Source of the DNA: Sediminibacterium sp. | Lineage (GTDB): Bacteria; Bacteroidota; Bacteroidia; Chitinophagales; Chitinophagaceae | Reading direction: 5' to 3' | NCBI GenBank assembly: GCA_023263235.1 | Contig: JALQXE010000073.1 | Span: 1 to 6,970, forward strand | Length of the DNA: 6,970 nt | Shown here: positions 1-6,062 of the stretch, in pieces | Numbering within the stretch: the first letter of the stretch is position 1 | Layout of the letters: each line of letters begins with the position of its first letter | Translations under genes and position numbers: made by a program | Notes under the pieces: model-generated | Database searches by the model: none | Seen by the model: the letters and a program-made list of their open reading frames with translations, nothing else | Told to the model about the DNA's origin: nothing

Positions 1-109
1 GTCTATCTAATAATAATACTTGCACCCCAATTCCAGCAAAATGACAAGCAATTCTGGAGCCCATTACTCCACTACCTAAAACCACTACATTTTTAATAGC
101 TCTTTGCAT
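1..109 (-). CDS. 3-hydroxyacyl-CoA dehydrogenase, NAD-binding N-terminus (partial, runs off the left edge)
   Basis: The first 36 residues of a minus-strand gene are visible, starting at the ATG at 109-107. They read as a Rossmann beta-alpha-beta unit: MQRAIKNVVVL, then the dinucleotide-binding loop G12-S-G14-V-M-G17, then a helix, and a second strand VQVLLLD ending in the acidic Asp35 expected to hold the NAD ribose. GSGVMGS followed by a small-residue helix is typical of the 3-hydroxyacyl-CoA dehydrogenase domain of FadB/FadN-type beta-oxidation enzymes, which oxidise 3-hydroxyacyl-CoA to 3-ketoacyl-CoA with NAD. Reading upstream in frame meets a stop before any other ATG, so the start is well supported. 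The gene is divergent from gatC. Whether it is a single-domain dehydrogenase or a fusion with enoyl-CoA hydratase cannot be seen. Other NAD-dependent dehydrogenases with the same fold remain possible. Confidence 0.72.
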   Translation of the reverse strand, partial: MQRAIKNVVVLGSGVMGSRIACHFAGIGVQVLLLDR

Positions 110-127
110 AAATAAAGCGTTTGTGTA

Positions 128-153
128 AAATTAGTTAGTTATGCAACTAATTT
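128..153. repeat. Inverted repeat in the divergent fadB-like/gatC intergenic region
   Basis: AAATTAGTT (128-136) and AACTAATTT (145-153) are perfect 9-bp arms around an 8-bp spacer. A shifted register, TTAGTT-ATGC-AACTAA (135-150), also pairs. It sits within the 140-bp gap between the divergent dehydrogenase and gatC genes and could be an operator or an mRNA hairpin for the dehydrogenase. No T run follows in either direction, so it is not a terminator. The function is unknown. Confidence 0.4.
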
Positions 154-233
154 CAAAAAAACTTTTTAAAAAGGTTGAATTTCTGGGACTTTTTGCCATT
201 GATTGTTTCCTATAACCATTTAACAAAACTGGC

Positions 234-263
234 TTGAGGGTTAAAGGGATTGGCCTACATTTG
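234..263 (+). promoter_or_regulatory. Bacteroidota-type promoter for gatC
   Basis: TTG at 234-236 and TACATTTG at 256-263 match the -33 and -7 (TAnnTTTG) elements of Bacteroidota housekeeping promoters, with 19 bp between them. Only four bases (TATT) separate the -7 element from the gatC ATG at 268, so transcription would begin at or within a base or two of the start codon. This is a consensus match only; no transcript data were available. Confidence 0.5.
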
Positions 264-267
264 TATT

Positions 268-558
268 ATGCAAGTTGATCATGAATTAGTTAGCCATTTA
301 GCACATTTGTCCAAATTGAATGTGGCACCCGAAAAAATGGATAAGTTGGTTGCAGACATGCAAGATTTGGTTGTTTTTGTAGAACAATTGAACGCTTTGG
401 ACACAGCAGGCACTCCACCATTAATGCATATGGGAGATGCTGTGAACGTATTAAGGGAGGATACAGTGGAAGGTTCTATAACCAGAGAAAAAGCTTTAAG
501 TAATGCACCCGAAACAGATGGTGTATTTTTTAAGGTACCTAAAGTAATTAATAAATAA
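268..558 (+). CDS. gatC: Asp-tRNA(Asn)/Glu-tRNA(Gln) amidotransferase subunit GatC
   Basis: A 96-residue protein of the usual GatC length. GatC is the small subunit of the GatCAB complex, which converts mischarged Glu-tRNA(Gln) or Asp-tRNA(Asn) to the amidated form in the cytoplasm; it wraps around GatA and GatB and stabilises them. The helical N-terminus ([17 protein letters not shown]) and the later pattern of a Pro-rich turn, [10 protein letters not shown] and a C-terminal FFKVPKVI segment are typical of the family. The open frame extends back to a TTG at 250, but I chose the ATG at 268: family members begin just before the VDxExVxxLAxLS motif, and the -7 promoter element lies inside the putative extension. 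No Shine-Dalgarno is visible. gatA and gatB are not in the window, so the subunit genes are scattered. An ABC ATPase gene starts 5 nt after the stop and is probably co-transcribed. Confidence 0.93.
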   Translation: MQVDHELVSHLAHLSKLNVAPEKMDKLVADMQDLVVFVEQLNALDTAGTPPLMHMGDAVNVLREDTVEGSITREKALSNAPETDGVFFKVPKVINK

Positions 559-563
559 TTTTT

Positions 564-1259
564 ATGTCATCGGTAATTCAGTTAAGGGATATTCAAAAAA
601 GCTATTTTATGGCCAACCAAGCCATTCCAGTTTTAAAAGGAATTGACTTGGATATTAATCGTAACGAATATGTTGCATTAATGGGCCCATCGGGTAGTGG
701 AAAAAGCACGCTTATGAATATTTTGGGATGCTTGGATTCACCTACAAGTGGTATGTATAATTTGAACGGTCATGATGTAAGTAAAATGACTGATGATGAA
801 TTAGCAGGAATTAGAAATATTGAAATTGGTTTCGTATTTCAACAATTTAATTTATTGCCAAGATTATCTGCAGCTGAAAATGTTGCATTGCCCCTGGTGT
901 ATGCCGGTGTTTCTAAAAAAGATAGAATTGATCGTGCTATGGTGGCTTTAGAAAAAGTAGGTTTAGCAGAAAGAAGTCATCATAAATCAAATGAGTTGAG
1001 TGGAGGACAAATTCAACGTGTTGCGATTGCACGTGCCTTAGTGAACAATCCTTCTATTTTATTGGCCGATGAACCTACGGGTAATCTAGATTCAAAAACT
1101 TCGATAGAAGTAATGGAATTATTTGGTAAAATTCAAGCAGCTGGAAACACAGTGGTTTTGGTTACGCATGAAGAAGATATTGCACAATATGCTCATAGAG
1201 TAGTTCGTTTAAGAGATGGTTTAATTGAAACGGATACCTTAAACAGTAACCACAAGTAG
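564..1259 (+). CDS. ABC transporter ATP-binding protein, MacB/LolD-type
   Basis: A complete 231-residue ABC ATPase domain. Visible motifs are Walker [10 protein letters not shown] (41-49), the Q-loop in [10 protein letters not shown] (90-99), signature LSGGQ (145-149), Walker B ILLADE (165-170), D-loop NLDS (174-177) and the switch His202 in VTHEE. The stretch [20 protein letters not shown] and [10 protein letters not shown] place it in the MacB/LolD/FtsE group. These ATPases power extracytoplasmic mechanotransmission permeases rather than classic import. The protein would sit on the inner face of the cytoplasmic membrane, bound to a FtsX-like permease that is not encoded here, so the substrate (macrolide, peptide, lipoprotein or other) cannot be assigned. 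It begins 5 nt after gatC, suggesting co-transcription. An intrinsic terminator follows about 40 nt after the stop. It is distinct from the second ATPase at 1937-2605, which carries the lolD-specific motif. Confidence 0.92.
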   Translation: MSSVIQLRDIQKSYFMANQAIPVLKGIDLDINRNEYVALMGPSGSGKSTLMNILGCLDSPTSGMYNLNGHDVSKMTDDELAGIRNIEIGFVFQQFNLLPRLSAAENVALPLVYAGVSKKDRIDRAMVALEKVGLAERSHHKSNELSGGQIQRVAIARALVNNPSILLADEPTGNLDSKTSIEVMELFGKIQAAGNTVVLVTHEEDIAQYAHRVVRLRDGLIETDTLNSNHK

Positions 1260-1298
1260 CTGTAAACGTATTTAAAAAGTAAATAAATAGTGAATAAG

Positions 1299-1321
1299 AA
1301 GCCTCCTTTGGAGGCTTTTTT
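1299..1321 (+). terminator. Intrinsic terminator after the gatC-ABC unit
   Basis: A perfect 8-bp stem AAGCCTCC (1299-1306) / GGAGGCTT (1310-1317) with a TTT loop is followed by a T run to 1321. The GC-rich stem core and uridine tract make a textbook rho-independent terminator about 40 nt after the ABC ATPase stop. It separates that unit from the adenosyltransferase gene. Confidence 0.92.
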
Positions 1322-1325
1322 CATG

Positions 1326-1354
1326 TTGGGATGAACTTTATTTTACTAGATTTG
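1326..1354 (+). promoter_or_regulatory. Bacteroidota-type promoter for the adenosyltransferase gene
   Basis: TAGATTTG at 1347-1354 matches the -7 consensus TAnnTTTG. A TTG at 1326-1328, 18 bp upstream, is a plausible -33 element. It lies just after the preceding terminator and leaves a leader of roughly 28-30 nt before the ATG at 1387. Called from consensus only. Confidence 0.48.
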
Positions 1355-1386
1355 TTCCTATATAAAAGCAAGCAAAAATAACGGAT

Positions 1387-1944
1387 ATGAAAATTTATAC
1401 AAAGGCTGGTGATTTAGGAAAAACTTCATTAATTGGTGGAACAAGGGTTCCTAAAAGTCATATTCGTATTGAATCCTATGGAACAGTAGATGAATTAAAC
1501 TCATTCATTGGTTTATTAAGTGATTTGTTAACAAACACAGACATAAAAAATATATTAAACGAAGTACAGGATAGATTGTTTACAGTGGGATCCTCTTTAG
1601 CTTGTGATCCTGATAAAGAGCCTCATTTAAAAATCCCCGATTTAAAGGAAGAAGATGTGCTTAATTTAGAAAAGCATATTGATGCCATGAATGAAGTTTT
1701 GGAACCTATGAAATCATTTATTCTGCCAGTAGGGCATCAAGCGATTTCAACAGCGCATATAGCAAGATGTGTATGCCGTAGAGCTGAACGTTGGTGTGTA
1801 AATTTACAGGAAGAAGATTTATTTGTAGATCCAATGGTAATTCAATACTTAAATCGCTTAAGTGATTATTTATTTGTATTGGCAAGATATATTGGACATT
1901 TAAACGGGGTAGCAGATCAGCCTTGGAAACCAAGGGTTAGCTAA
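1387..1944 (+). CDS. Cob(I)yrinic acid a,c-diamide / cobalamin adenosyltransferase, PduO type
   Basis: A 185-residue cytoplasmic enzyme that transfers the adenosyl group of ATP to cob(I)alamin or its precursor, giving coenzyme B12. Family motifs are clear: the N-terminal ATP-binding loop TKAGDLGKTSL (5-15), YGTVDELNS (31-39), FILPVG (111-116), the conserved CRRAER (130-135) and YLNRLSDYLFVLAR (154-167). The length fits a single-domain PduO/EutT-like ATR (family also called MMAB or cob(O)-type 2), predicted to form a trimeric four-helix bundle. The gene stands alone with its own upstream promoter match. No B12-dependent enzyme or cobalamin riboswitch is visible nearby, so the client enzyme (for example methylmalonyl-CoA mutase or a class II ribonucleotide reductase) is unknown. 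It converges on lolD and overlaps it by 8 bp at the stop codons, with no terminator between. Confidence 0.94.
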   Translation: MKIYTKAGDLGKTSLIGGTRVPKSHIRIESYGTVDELNSFIGLLSDLLTNTDIKNILNEVQDRLFTVGSSLACDPDKEPHLKIPDLKEEDVLNLEKHIDAMNEVLEPMKSFILPVGHQAISTAHIARCVCRRAERWCVNLQEEDLFVDPMVIQYLNRLSDYLFVLARYIGHLNGVADQPWKPRVS

Positions 1945-2605
1945 ATCTTCCGTCTTTCATTTGTAAAGTTCTATTACTCATTTTTGCCAAGTTTTCATTG
2001 TGTGTAACAATTAAAAAGCTTTGGTTCATTTCGTTTCTTAAACGAATGAAAAGATCGTGTAGTGCAGCAGCATTTTCACTATCTAAATTTCCAGTTGGCT
2101 CGTCTGCAAAAATGAGTTCAGGGCTATTTAATAAGGCTCTAGCTACGGCAACTCTTTGTTGTTCACCACCTGATAAGCTATTAGGCTTTTTGGAGGCTTT
2201 GTCGGCCAAACCCATAAAATCTAAAAGTTCAAGCGCGCGCGTATTTATTTTCTTCCTAGATGATTTGGCAATCCAACCTGGGATAGAAACATTCTCTAAT
2301 GCTGTAAATTCAGGAAGTAAATGATGAAATTGAAATACAAATCCCATAGAGTGATTTCTATGAGCAGCCAAATCTTTATTGTTTAATTGGGTAATATCCT
2401 GGCCATTGAAACTAACAATGCCCTTGTCTGCTTTTTCTAAGCTGCTTACAATATATAATAGTGTAGATTTTCCAGCCCCAGAGGCGCCCACAATAGAAAC
2501 CAATTCTCCTTTCTCTAGTTCTAAGGAAACCCCCTTTAAAACTTCCACAGGGCCATAATTTTTCCATATGTCCTTGGCTACTAATAGTTTTGAGGCTTGC
2601 TGCAT
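1937..2605 (-). CDS. lolD: Lipoprotein-releasing system ATP-binding protein LolD
   Basis: A 222-residue ABC ATPase, close to the usual LolD length. LolD energises the LolCE/LolF-type inner-membrane complex that extracts outer-membrane lipoproteins and passes them to the LolA carrier. Motifs: Walker A GASGAGKST (40-48), Q-loop Gln92 within FVFQFHHLLPEFTALENV (89-106), signature LSGGE (144-148), Walker B LIFADE (164-169), D-loop NLDS (173-176) and switch His202. The FQFHHLLPEFTALENV stretch is the hallmark separating LolD from MacB- or FtsE-type relatives. The permease genes are not in the window. The start is the ATG at 2605-2603, placed 4 nt after a -7 promoter element, so the mRNA may be leaderless. 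The gene is divergent from the DUF2795 gene and convergent with the adenosyltransferase gene, sharing a palindromic 8 bp containing both stops. Confidence 0.9.
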   Translation of the reverse strand: MQQASKLLVAKDIWKNYGPVEVLKGVSLELEKGELVSIVGASGAGKSTLLYIVSSLEKADKGIVSFNGQDITQLNNKDLAAHRNHSMGFVFQFHHLLPEFTALENVSIPGWIAKSSRKKINTRALELLDFMGLADKASKKPNSLSGGEQQRVAVARALLNSPELIFADEPTGNLDSENAAALHDLFIRLRNEMNQSFLIVTHNENLAKMSNRTLQMKDGRFS

Positions 2606-2609
2606 AGTA

Positions 2610-2642
2610 CAAACCTAGTAATTTCGGGCCATTTTTAGCAAA
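2610..2642 (-). promoter_or_regulatory. Bacteroidota-type promoter for lolD
   Basis: On the minus strand TAGGTTTG (2617-2610) matches TAnnTTTG exactly, and TTTG (2642-2639) lies 21 bp upstream as a -33 element. Four bases (TACT) separate the -7 element from the lolD ATG, the same spacing as at gatC. Consensus match only. Confidence 0.5.
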
Positions 2643-2679
2643 ATTTAAGAATTTGTTTACATCCTGTAGAAAAAACACA

Positions 2680-2710
2680 TTTGGTTGTATCATTTATACG
2701 GCTACTTTTG
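2680..2710 (+). promoter_or_regulatory. Bacteroidota-type promoter for the DUF2795 gene
   Basis: TTTG at 2680-2683 and TACTTTTG at 2703-2710 match the -33 and -7 elements with a 19-bp spacer. The predicted leader is about 13 nt. It is arranged back to back with the lolD promoter in the same intergenic region. Consensus match only. Confidence 0.55.
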
Positions 2711-2726
2711 CACAAAATAATACGCT

Positions 2727-2948
2727 ATGTTTTGGACATTAGAATTAGCCAGCTATTTAGAGGAAGCTCCTTGGCCAGCTACCAAAGACGAATTAATTGA
2801 TTACTCCATCAGAAGCGGTGCGCCAATCGAAGTAGTTGAAAATCTACAAGAGTTGGAAGACGAAGGAGAGGTATATGAAAGTATTGAAGATATTTGGCCT
2901 GACTATCCAAGTCAGGAGGACTTTATGTTCAACGAAGACGAGTATTAA
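2727..2948 (+). CDS. Small acidic DUF2795-family protein
   Basis: A 73-residue soluble protein recognised as the short Bacteroidota DUF2795 type: MFWTLELASYLEEAPWPATKDELIDYSIRSG, then a helix rich in Glu (VVENLQELEDEGEVYESIEDIW) and a tail DYPSQEDFMFNEDEY. It is strongly acidic, with few Lys/Arg, and has no signal peptide or membrane segment. The predicted fold is a small helical domain; its function is not established and I do not assign one. The ATG at 2727 sits 16 nt after a good -7 promoter element and no other start is plausible. The gene is monocistronic: its own promoter lies upstream, divergent from lolD, and an intrinsic terminator begins about 50 nt after its stop. Despite its size it is clearly a real gene, because the sequence looks like a conserved family member and the flanking signals fit. 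Confidence 0.88.
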   Translation: MFWTLELASYLEEAPWPATKDELIDYSIRSGAPIEVVENLQELEDEGEVYESIEDIWPDYPSQEDFMFNEDEY

Positions 2949-3000
2949 TTAATGGAAGTGCTTTTATAGTATTTGGTAATTCTTTACTAAAAATGTTATA

Positions 3001-3033
3001 AAAAAAGGTCAACAAATGTGTTGACCTTTTTTT
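3001..3033. terminator. Bidirectional intrinsic terminator
   Basis: A stem GGTCAACA (3007-3014) / TGTTGACC (3019-3026) with loop AATG is flanked by six A on the left and seven T on the right, which extend the pairing to about 14 bp. Read on the plus strand it terminates the DUF2795 gene. Read on the minus strand the A run becomes a U tract, so it can also end the recN-fabI-PQ-loop unit, whose last stop is at 3071. Confidence 0.9.
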
Positions 3034-3070
3034 GCTTTATAGATGAGTGTATTTTTTTTCGTTAAGACAA

Positions 3071-3364
3071 TTAGTTAAAATTATCTTTCATATCATTTGG
3101 TTTTTTGAAAGCTGTTTTAAAGTAGAGCAATACAAGCGTTAAGACCAATACCACTGTATTAGCAACCAATACTGGACCACTGCTTATTAGGTAACCATAG
3201 GTTAACCATACAATGGTGCTTGAAATTACAATTACAATCATTGCAATACTTAAATCACCCACACTTTTAGACTTCCAAGATTTATATACTTGAGGAATGA
3301 ATGTAATAGAAGTAAGTAATGATCCTACGTATCCAATATTTTCAATGAGTTGATCTGTTTCCAT
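3071..3364 (-). CDS. SemiSWEET / PQ-loop repeat membrane protein
   Basis: A 97-residue protein with three predicted transmembrane helices (roughly residues 8-26, 39-61 and 64-83) and the PQ-loop motif FIPQVYKSWKSKSVGDLS near residues 22-39. This is the single three-helix bundle of bacterial SemiSWEETs (MtN3/saliva family), which dimerise in the cytoplasmic membrane to make a facilitative sugar uniporter. The Pro24-Gln25 pair is the hinge that gives the family its name. The substrate cannot be read from the sequence. The basic, polar C-terminus (FKKPNDMKDNFN) is likely cytoplasmic. The gene starts 17 nt after the fabI stop with no promoter match between, so it is probably the last gene of the recN-fabI unit. 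A terminator follows at 3001-3033. A link between sugar transport and fabI is not evident. Confidence 0.87.
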   Translation of the reverse strand: METDQLIENIGYVGSLLTSITFIPQVYKSWKSKSVGDLSIAMIVIVISSTIVWLTYGYLISSGPVLVANTVVLVLTLVLLYFKTAFKKPNDMKDNFN

Positions 3365-3381
3365 AATAATTGCTTTATATA

Positions 3382-4200
3382 TTATTCTGTAATACCCGCT
3401 TTTTGCATGATTAAATCACTTACGCCAGTTGTAGAGTATCCACCATCATGAAATAAGTTTTGCATCGTAACCATCTTAGTTAAATCCGAGAAAAGGGTAA
3501 TGCAATAGTTTGCGCAATCTTCGGCACTTGCATTTCCTAATGGGGCAATCGCATTTGCATAATCAAAGAAATCACCAAAACCTTTAATGCCAGTGCCAGC
3601 AGTTGTCTTAGTTGGAGATTGTGAAACGGTATTCACACGAACTCTTTTCTTTAAACCATAGTGGTAGCCAAAACTACGTGCAATTGATTCTAATAAAGCT
3701 TTAATATCGGCCATGTCGGTATAAAAAGGGTAGGTTCTTTGTGCTGCTGCATAAGTTAAAGCAACCACGCTTGCTTCTTCGTTTAAAGCATCCATATTAT
3801 AGGCAACACTTAACATTTTATGTAGGGACATCGCTGAAACATCAACCCCTTTTGCGTAATAATCGTAGTTTAGTTCAGGGTAAGCAATTTTTTTTCTAAT
3901 ATTTACGCTCATTCCAATAGAATGTAGAACGAAATCTATTTTGCCCCCTAAAATTTGTTGAGACTCTGTAAATAAATGTGTTAGTTCCTCAACACTTGTA
4001 GCATCAGCAGGTACAATTTTTGAATTTGTTTTTTCTGCTAACCCATTAATCTCTCCCATACGCATAGCAATAGGAGCATTGGTTAAAACAAATGTTGCGC
4101 CTTCTTCGTGCGCTTTTTCTGCAACTTTCCATGCAATAGAGTTTTGATCTAAAGCACCTGTAATAATTCCTCTTTTTCCTTTCAGTAAATTGTATGCCAT
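3382..4200 (-). CDS. fabI: Enoyl-[acyl-carrier-protein] reductase (NADH), FabI
   Basis: A 272-residue SDR-fold enzyme that performs the last reduction of each fatty-acid elongation cycle (trans-2-enoyl-ACP to acyl-ACP) in the cytoplasm. The atypical SDR start GIITGALDQNSIAWKVA (11-27) is the FabI nucleotide loop. PADATSV (64-70) contacts the adenine, and HSIGMS (93-98) matches the HSIG loop around the residue altered in triclosan-resistant E. coli FabI. The catalytic pair Tyr160-x6-Lys167 is present in FYTDMADIK, with the FabI-specific second Tyr150. SQSPTKTTAGTGIKGF (193-208) is the substrate-binding loop and LFHDGGYSTTG (249-259) is near the C-terminus. Length and wording fit Bacteroidota FabI. 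The gene lies 63 nt downstream of recN and 17 nt upstream of the PQ-loop gene, all on one strand. The recN-fabI gap contains no clear TAnnTTTG element, only a TATATTTA near-match (4236-4229), so a separate promoter is possible but unproven. Confidence 0.95.
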   Translation of the reverse strand: MAYNLLKGKRGIITGALDQNSIAWKVAEKAHEEGATFVLTNAPIAMRMGEINGLAEKTNSKIVPADATSVEELTHLFTESQQILGGKIDFVLHSIGMSVNIRKKIAYPELNYDYYAKGVDVSAMSLHKMLSVAYNMDALNEEASVVALTYAAAQRTYPFYTDMADIKALLESIARSFGYHYGLKKRVRVNTVSQSPTKTTAGTGIKGFGDFFDYANAIAPLGNASAEDCANYCITLFSDLTKMVTMQNLFHDGGYSTTGVSDLIMQKAGITE

Positions 4201-4263
4201 GTTTATGGTTTATTTATTAGCGTAAAAATAAATATAATAGCTGATAAATCTGCATAAAAACAC

Positions 4264-5919
4264 CTAATTCGCCATCAGCTCTTCTGCGTTGCTTATTGCT
4301 GTTTTGCTTGGCGGATCTCCACCAATCATGCGGGCAATATGGAGTACCCTGTCCTCATTAGAAAGTGTTTTTAAGTGGGTTTGGGTTTCTGTTCCTTTTT
4401 GTTCTTTATATACGTATAAATGTGTATGTCCTTTGGCTGCAATCTGTGGCTGATGTGTGATACAAAGTACTTGTCGTGTTTGACCTAATTGTTGAAGCAA
4501 TAAACCTACTTGTTTTGCAGGTTCTCCAGAAATACCAGTATCAATTTCATCAAATATCATTGTGGGTAAATCCACCGACTTTGCAACCAATGATTTTATA
4601 CATAACATTAATCGGCTTAATTCACCACCACTGGCTACTTTACGGATAGGCTCAAAGCGGTTGGTATTATTGGCGTCGAATAAAATATCAATTTTGTCCT
4701 GTCCATATTGATTATATGGAACCGTTTCAATGGTCACTTTAATTTTTGCATTGGGCATGCCTACCTGATGAAGTAATTGGTTTACATTTTTTGTAAATGG
4801 CGCTACCTGTTTATTTCTATTTTCTGTTAAGGTTGCAGCTAGCTGACTAACCTCTTTGCTTTGAATTGAAACTGTTGCAGTAAGTTGTGCAATGCTTTCT
4901 TCTAAATTTAATACTGCTTCTAGTTCCTTTTCCAAATGTGATTGAATAGCAAGTAGTTCATTGGTGGTTTGTACTTTATGCTTTTTTTGCAAACTATAAC
5001 CTTGTGATAATCTTTCCTGAAAATTGATGATTTTATTTTCATCAAAATCAATTTTGTCTTGCCAAATAATTAGTTCACTTGCAATATCTGCTAATTCTAT
5101 TTGAGCAGCTTTTAATCTGGTTAAAACTGATTCAAAATTGGGTTGCCATTTTACTATGGATTCAAGTGTATTGCCTATTTGTTTTAATTGCTGTACAATA
5201 GGGTTGTCTGAGCTTTCTAGTTGTTGAACACTCGCATCAATTTGTGCTTTTATTTGAACTGCGTTTTCTAAAAACTTTAATTCTTTTTCTATCTCCTCTA
5301 ATTCATTTTCCTTTAAGTTAAGTTCTACTAATTCCTCCAATAAATGCTTGTTGTAACTCTCGGTTTTTTCAAAGGCTTCTTTTTGAGCAATGAGCGCACT
5401 TAATTGCTTCTCATTTTCTTTCCAATTATGAAAAACCTCTTGGTAGTTTGCAACTTCTTTTTGCAAATTGGCCAAGGCGTCTATCACCGTTCTTTGAAAA
5501 TCGGTGTCACCTAAGGTAAGCGTATCAAATTGTTGGTGTAAATCCACCAACTCCGTGGTTAATTGCTTAAGCTCGTTTAAATTAATTGGCGTATCATTTA
5601 TAAATGCCCTGGACTTTCCCTGTGCACTTATTTCTCTTCTTATAATAAGCTCATCGGAAAGTTCAATATCGTTTGCTGTAAAAAAAGATGCGTACTGTTC
5701 TTTTTTATTTAATTGGAATGTGCCTTCAATAAAGCATTTCTTTTCTGCATTGCGGCATACTGTGCTGTCGGCGCGATCTCCCAATATTAAGCCCAGCGCA
5801 CCCATGATAATACTTTTTCCTGCTCCTGTTTCACCTGTAATCACAGAAAGCTGGGAAGAGAGATCAATACTTAGATGATCGATTAAGATGTAATTTTGTA
5901 TTTCTAATTTAGACAACAT
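4264..5919 (-). CDS. recN: DNA repair protein RecN
   Basis: A 551-residue SMC-like ATPase involved in recombinational repair of double-strand breaks, where it is thought to tether DNA ends on the nucleoid. It has split ATPase halves with a long coiled-coil between. The N-terminal half has MLSKLEIQNYILID and Walker A GETGAGKS (29-36). The coiled-coil runs from about 150 to 370 and is rich in Glu, Lys, Leu and Gln. The C-terminal half has signature ASGGELSRLM (429-438), Walker B MIFDEIDTG (454-462) and the switch His489 in CITHQPQIAA, followed by the RecN-type tail LHIARMIGG. I chose the ATG at 5919 because RecN proteins begin ML-x-L-x-I-x-N directly; an upstream ATG at 5937 and TTG at 5940 would add 6-7 residues. 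A terminator lies upstream at 6012-6040, so recN heads its own unit, which likely continues into fabI. Two short dyads lie at and just before the start. Confidence 0.95.
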   Translation of the reverse strand: MLSKLEIQNYILIDHLSIDLSSQLSVITGETGAGKSIIMGALGLILGDRADSTVCRNAEKKCFIEGTFQLNKKEQYASFFTANDIELSDELIIRREISAQGKSRAFINDTPINLNELKQLTTELVDLHQQFDTLTLGDTDFQRTVIDALANLQKEVANYQEVFHNWKENEKQLSALIAQKEAFEKTESYNKHLLEELVELNLKENELEEIEKELKFLENAVQIKAQIDASVQQLESSDNPIVQQLKQIGNTLESIVKWQPNFESVLTRLKAAQIELADIASELIIWQDKIDFDENKIINFQERLSQGYSLQKKHKVQTTNELLAIQSHLEKELEAVLNLEESIAQLTATVSIQSKEVSQLAATLTENRNKQVAPFTKNVNQLLHQVGMPNAKIKVTIETVPYNQYGQDKIDILFDANNTNRFEPIRKVASGGELSRLMLCIKSLVAKSVDLPTMIFDEIDTGISGEPAKQVGLLLQQLGQTRQVLCITHQPQIAAKGHTHLYVYKEQKGTETQTHLKTLSNEDRVLHIARMIGGDPPSKTAISNAEELMAN

Positions 5920-6011
5920 TGCTTTTGCAATATACATCAATATTTTGATGTCCTTACAAGTAGAAATTTGAAAAATCTCATACCATTATTGGGCTATAAT
6001 GTGACTGCAAT

Positions 6012-6040
6012 AAAAAAGGGTAGCGTTTGGGCTACCCTTT
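6012..6040 (-). terminator. Intrinsic terminator after the zinc-ribbon gene
   Basis: The arms AAAGGGTAGC (6015-6024) and GCTACCCTTT (6031-6040) form a perfect 10-bp stem with a 6-nt loop. On the minus strand this is followed by a uridine run (the A tract at 6012-6017). It lies about 75 nt after the zinc-ribbon stop and separates that gene from recN. Confidence 0.9.
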
Positions 6041-6062
6041 ATGTAATATGTTAAAAATTCTT

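Noticed and set aside
250..267. TTG start extending gatC by six codons
   Set aside because: The extension contains the likely -7 promoter element and is absent from the usual GatC N-terminus.
1718..1933. 71-codon minus-strand open frame inside the adenosyltransferase gene
   Set aside because: It lies wholly antisense to a well-supported gene, resembles no family and is Leu-rich as expected of a shadow frame.
1998..2324. 108-codon plus-strand open frame inside lolD
   Set aside because: Antisense to the conserved LolD ATPase motifs; Ser/Phe/Leu-rich shadow composition.
2412..2693. 93-codon minus-strand frame overlapping the lolD start
   Set aside because: Overlaps lolD in another frame and covers both divergent promoters; no recognisable protein family.
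5504..5878. 124-codon plus-strand frame inside recN
   Set aside because: Antisense to the RecN N-terminal ATPase region; Ser-rich shadow frame.
5920..5940. Upstream TTG/ATG starts for recN
   Set aside because: The added residues MMYIAKA are not part of the conserved RecN start, and the region holds short dyads more like a regulatory segment. The choice is not certain.
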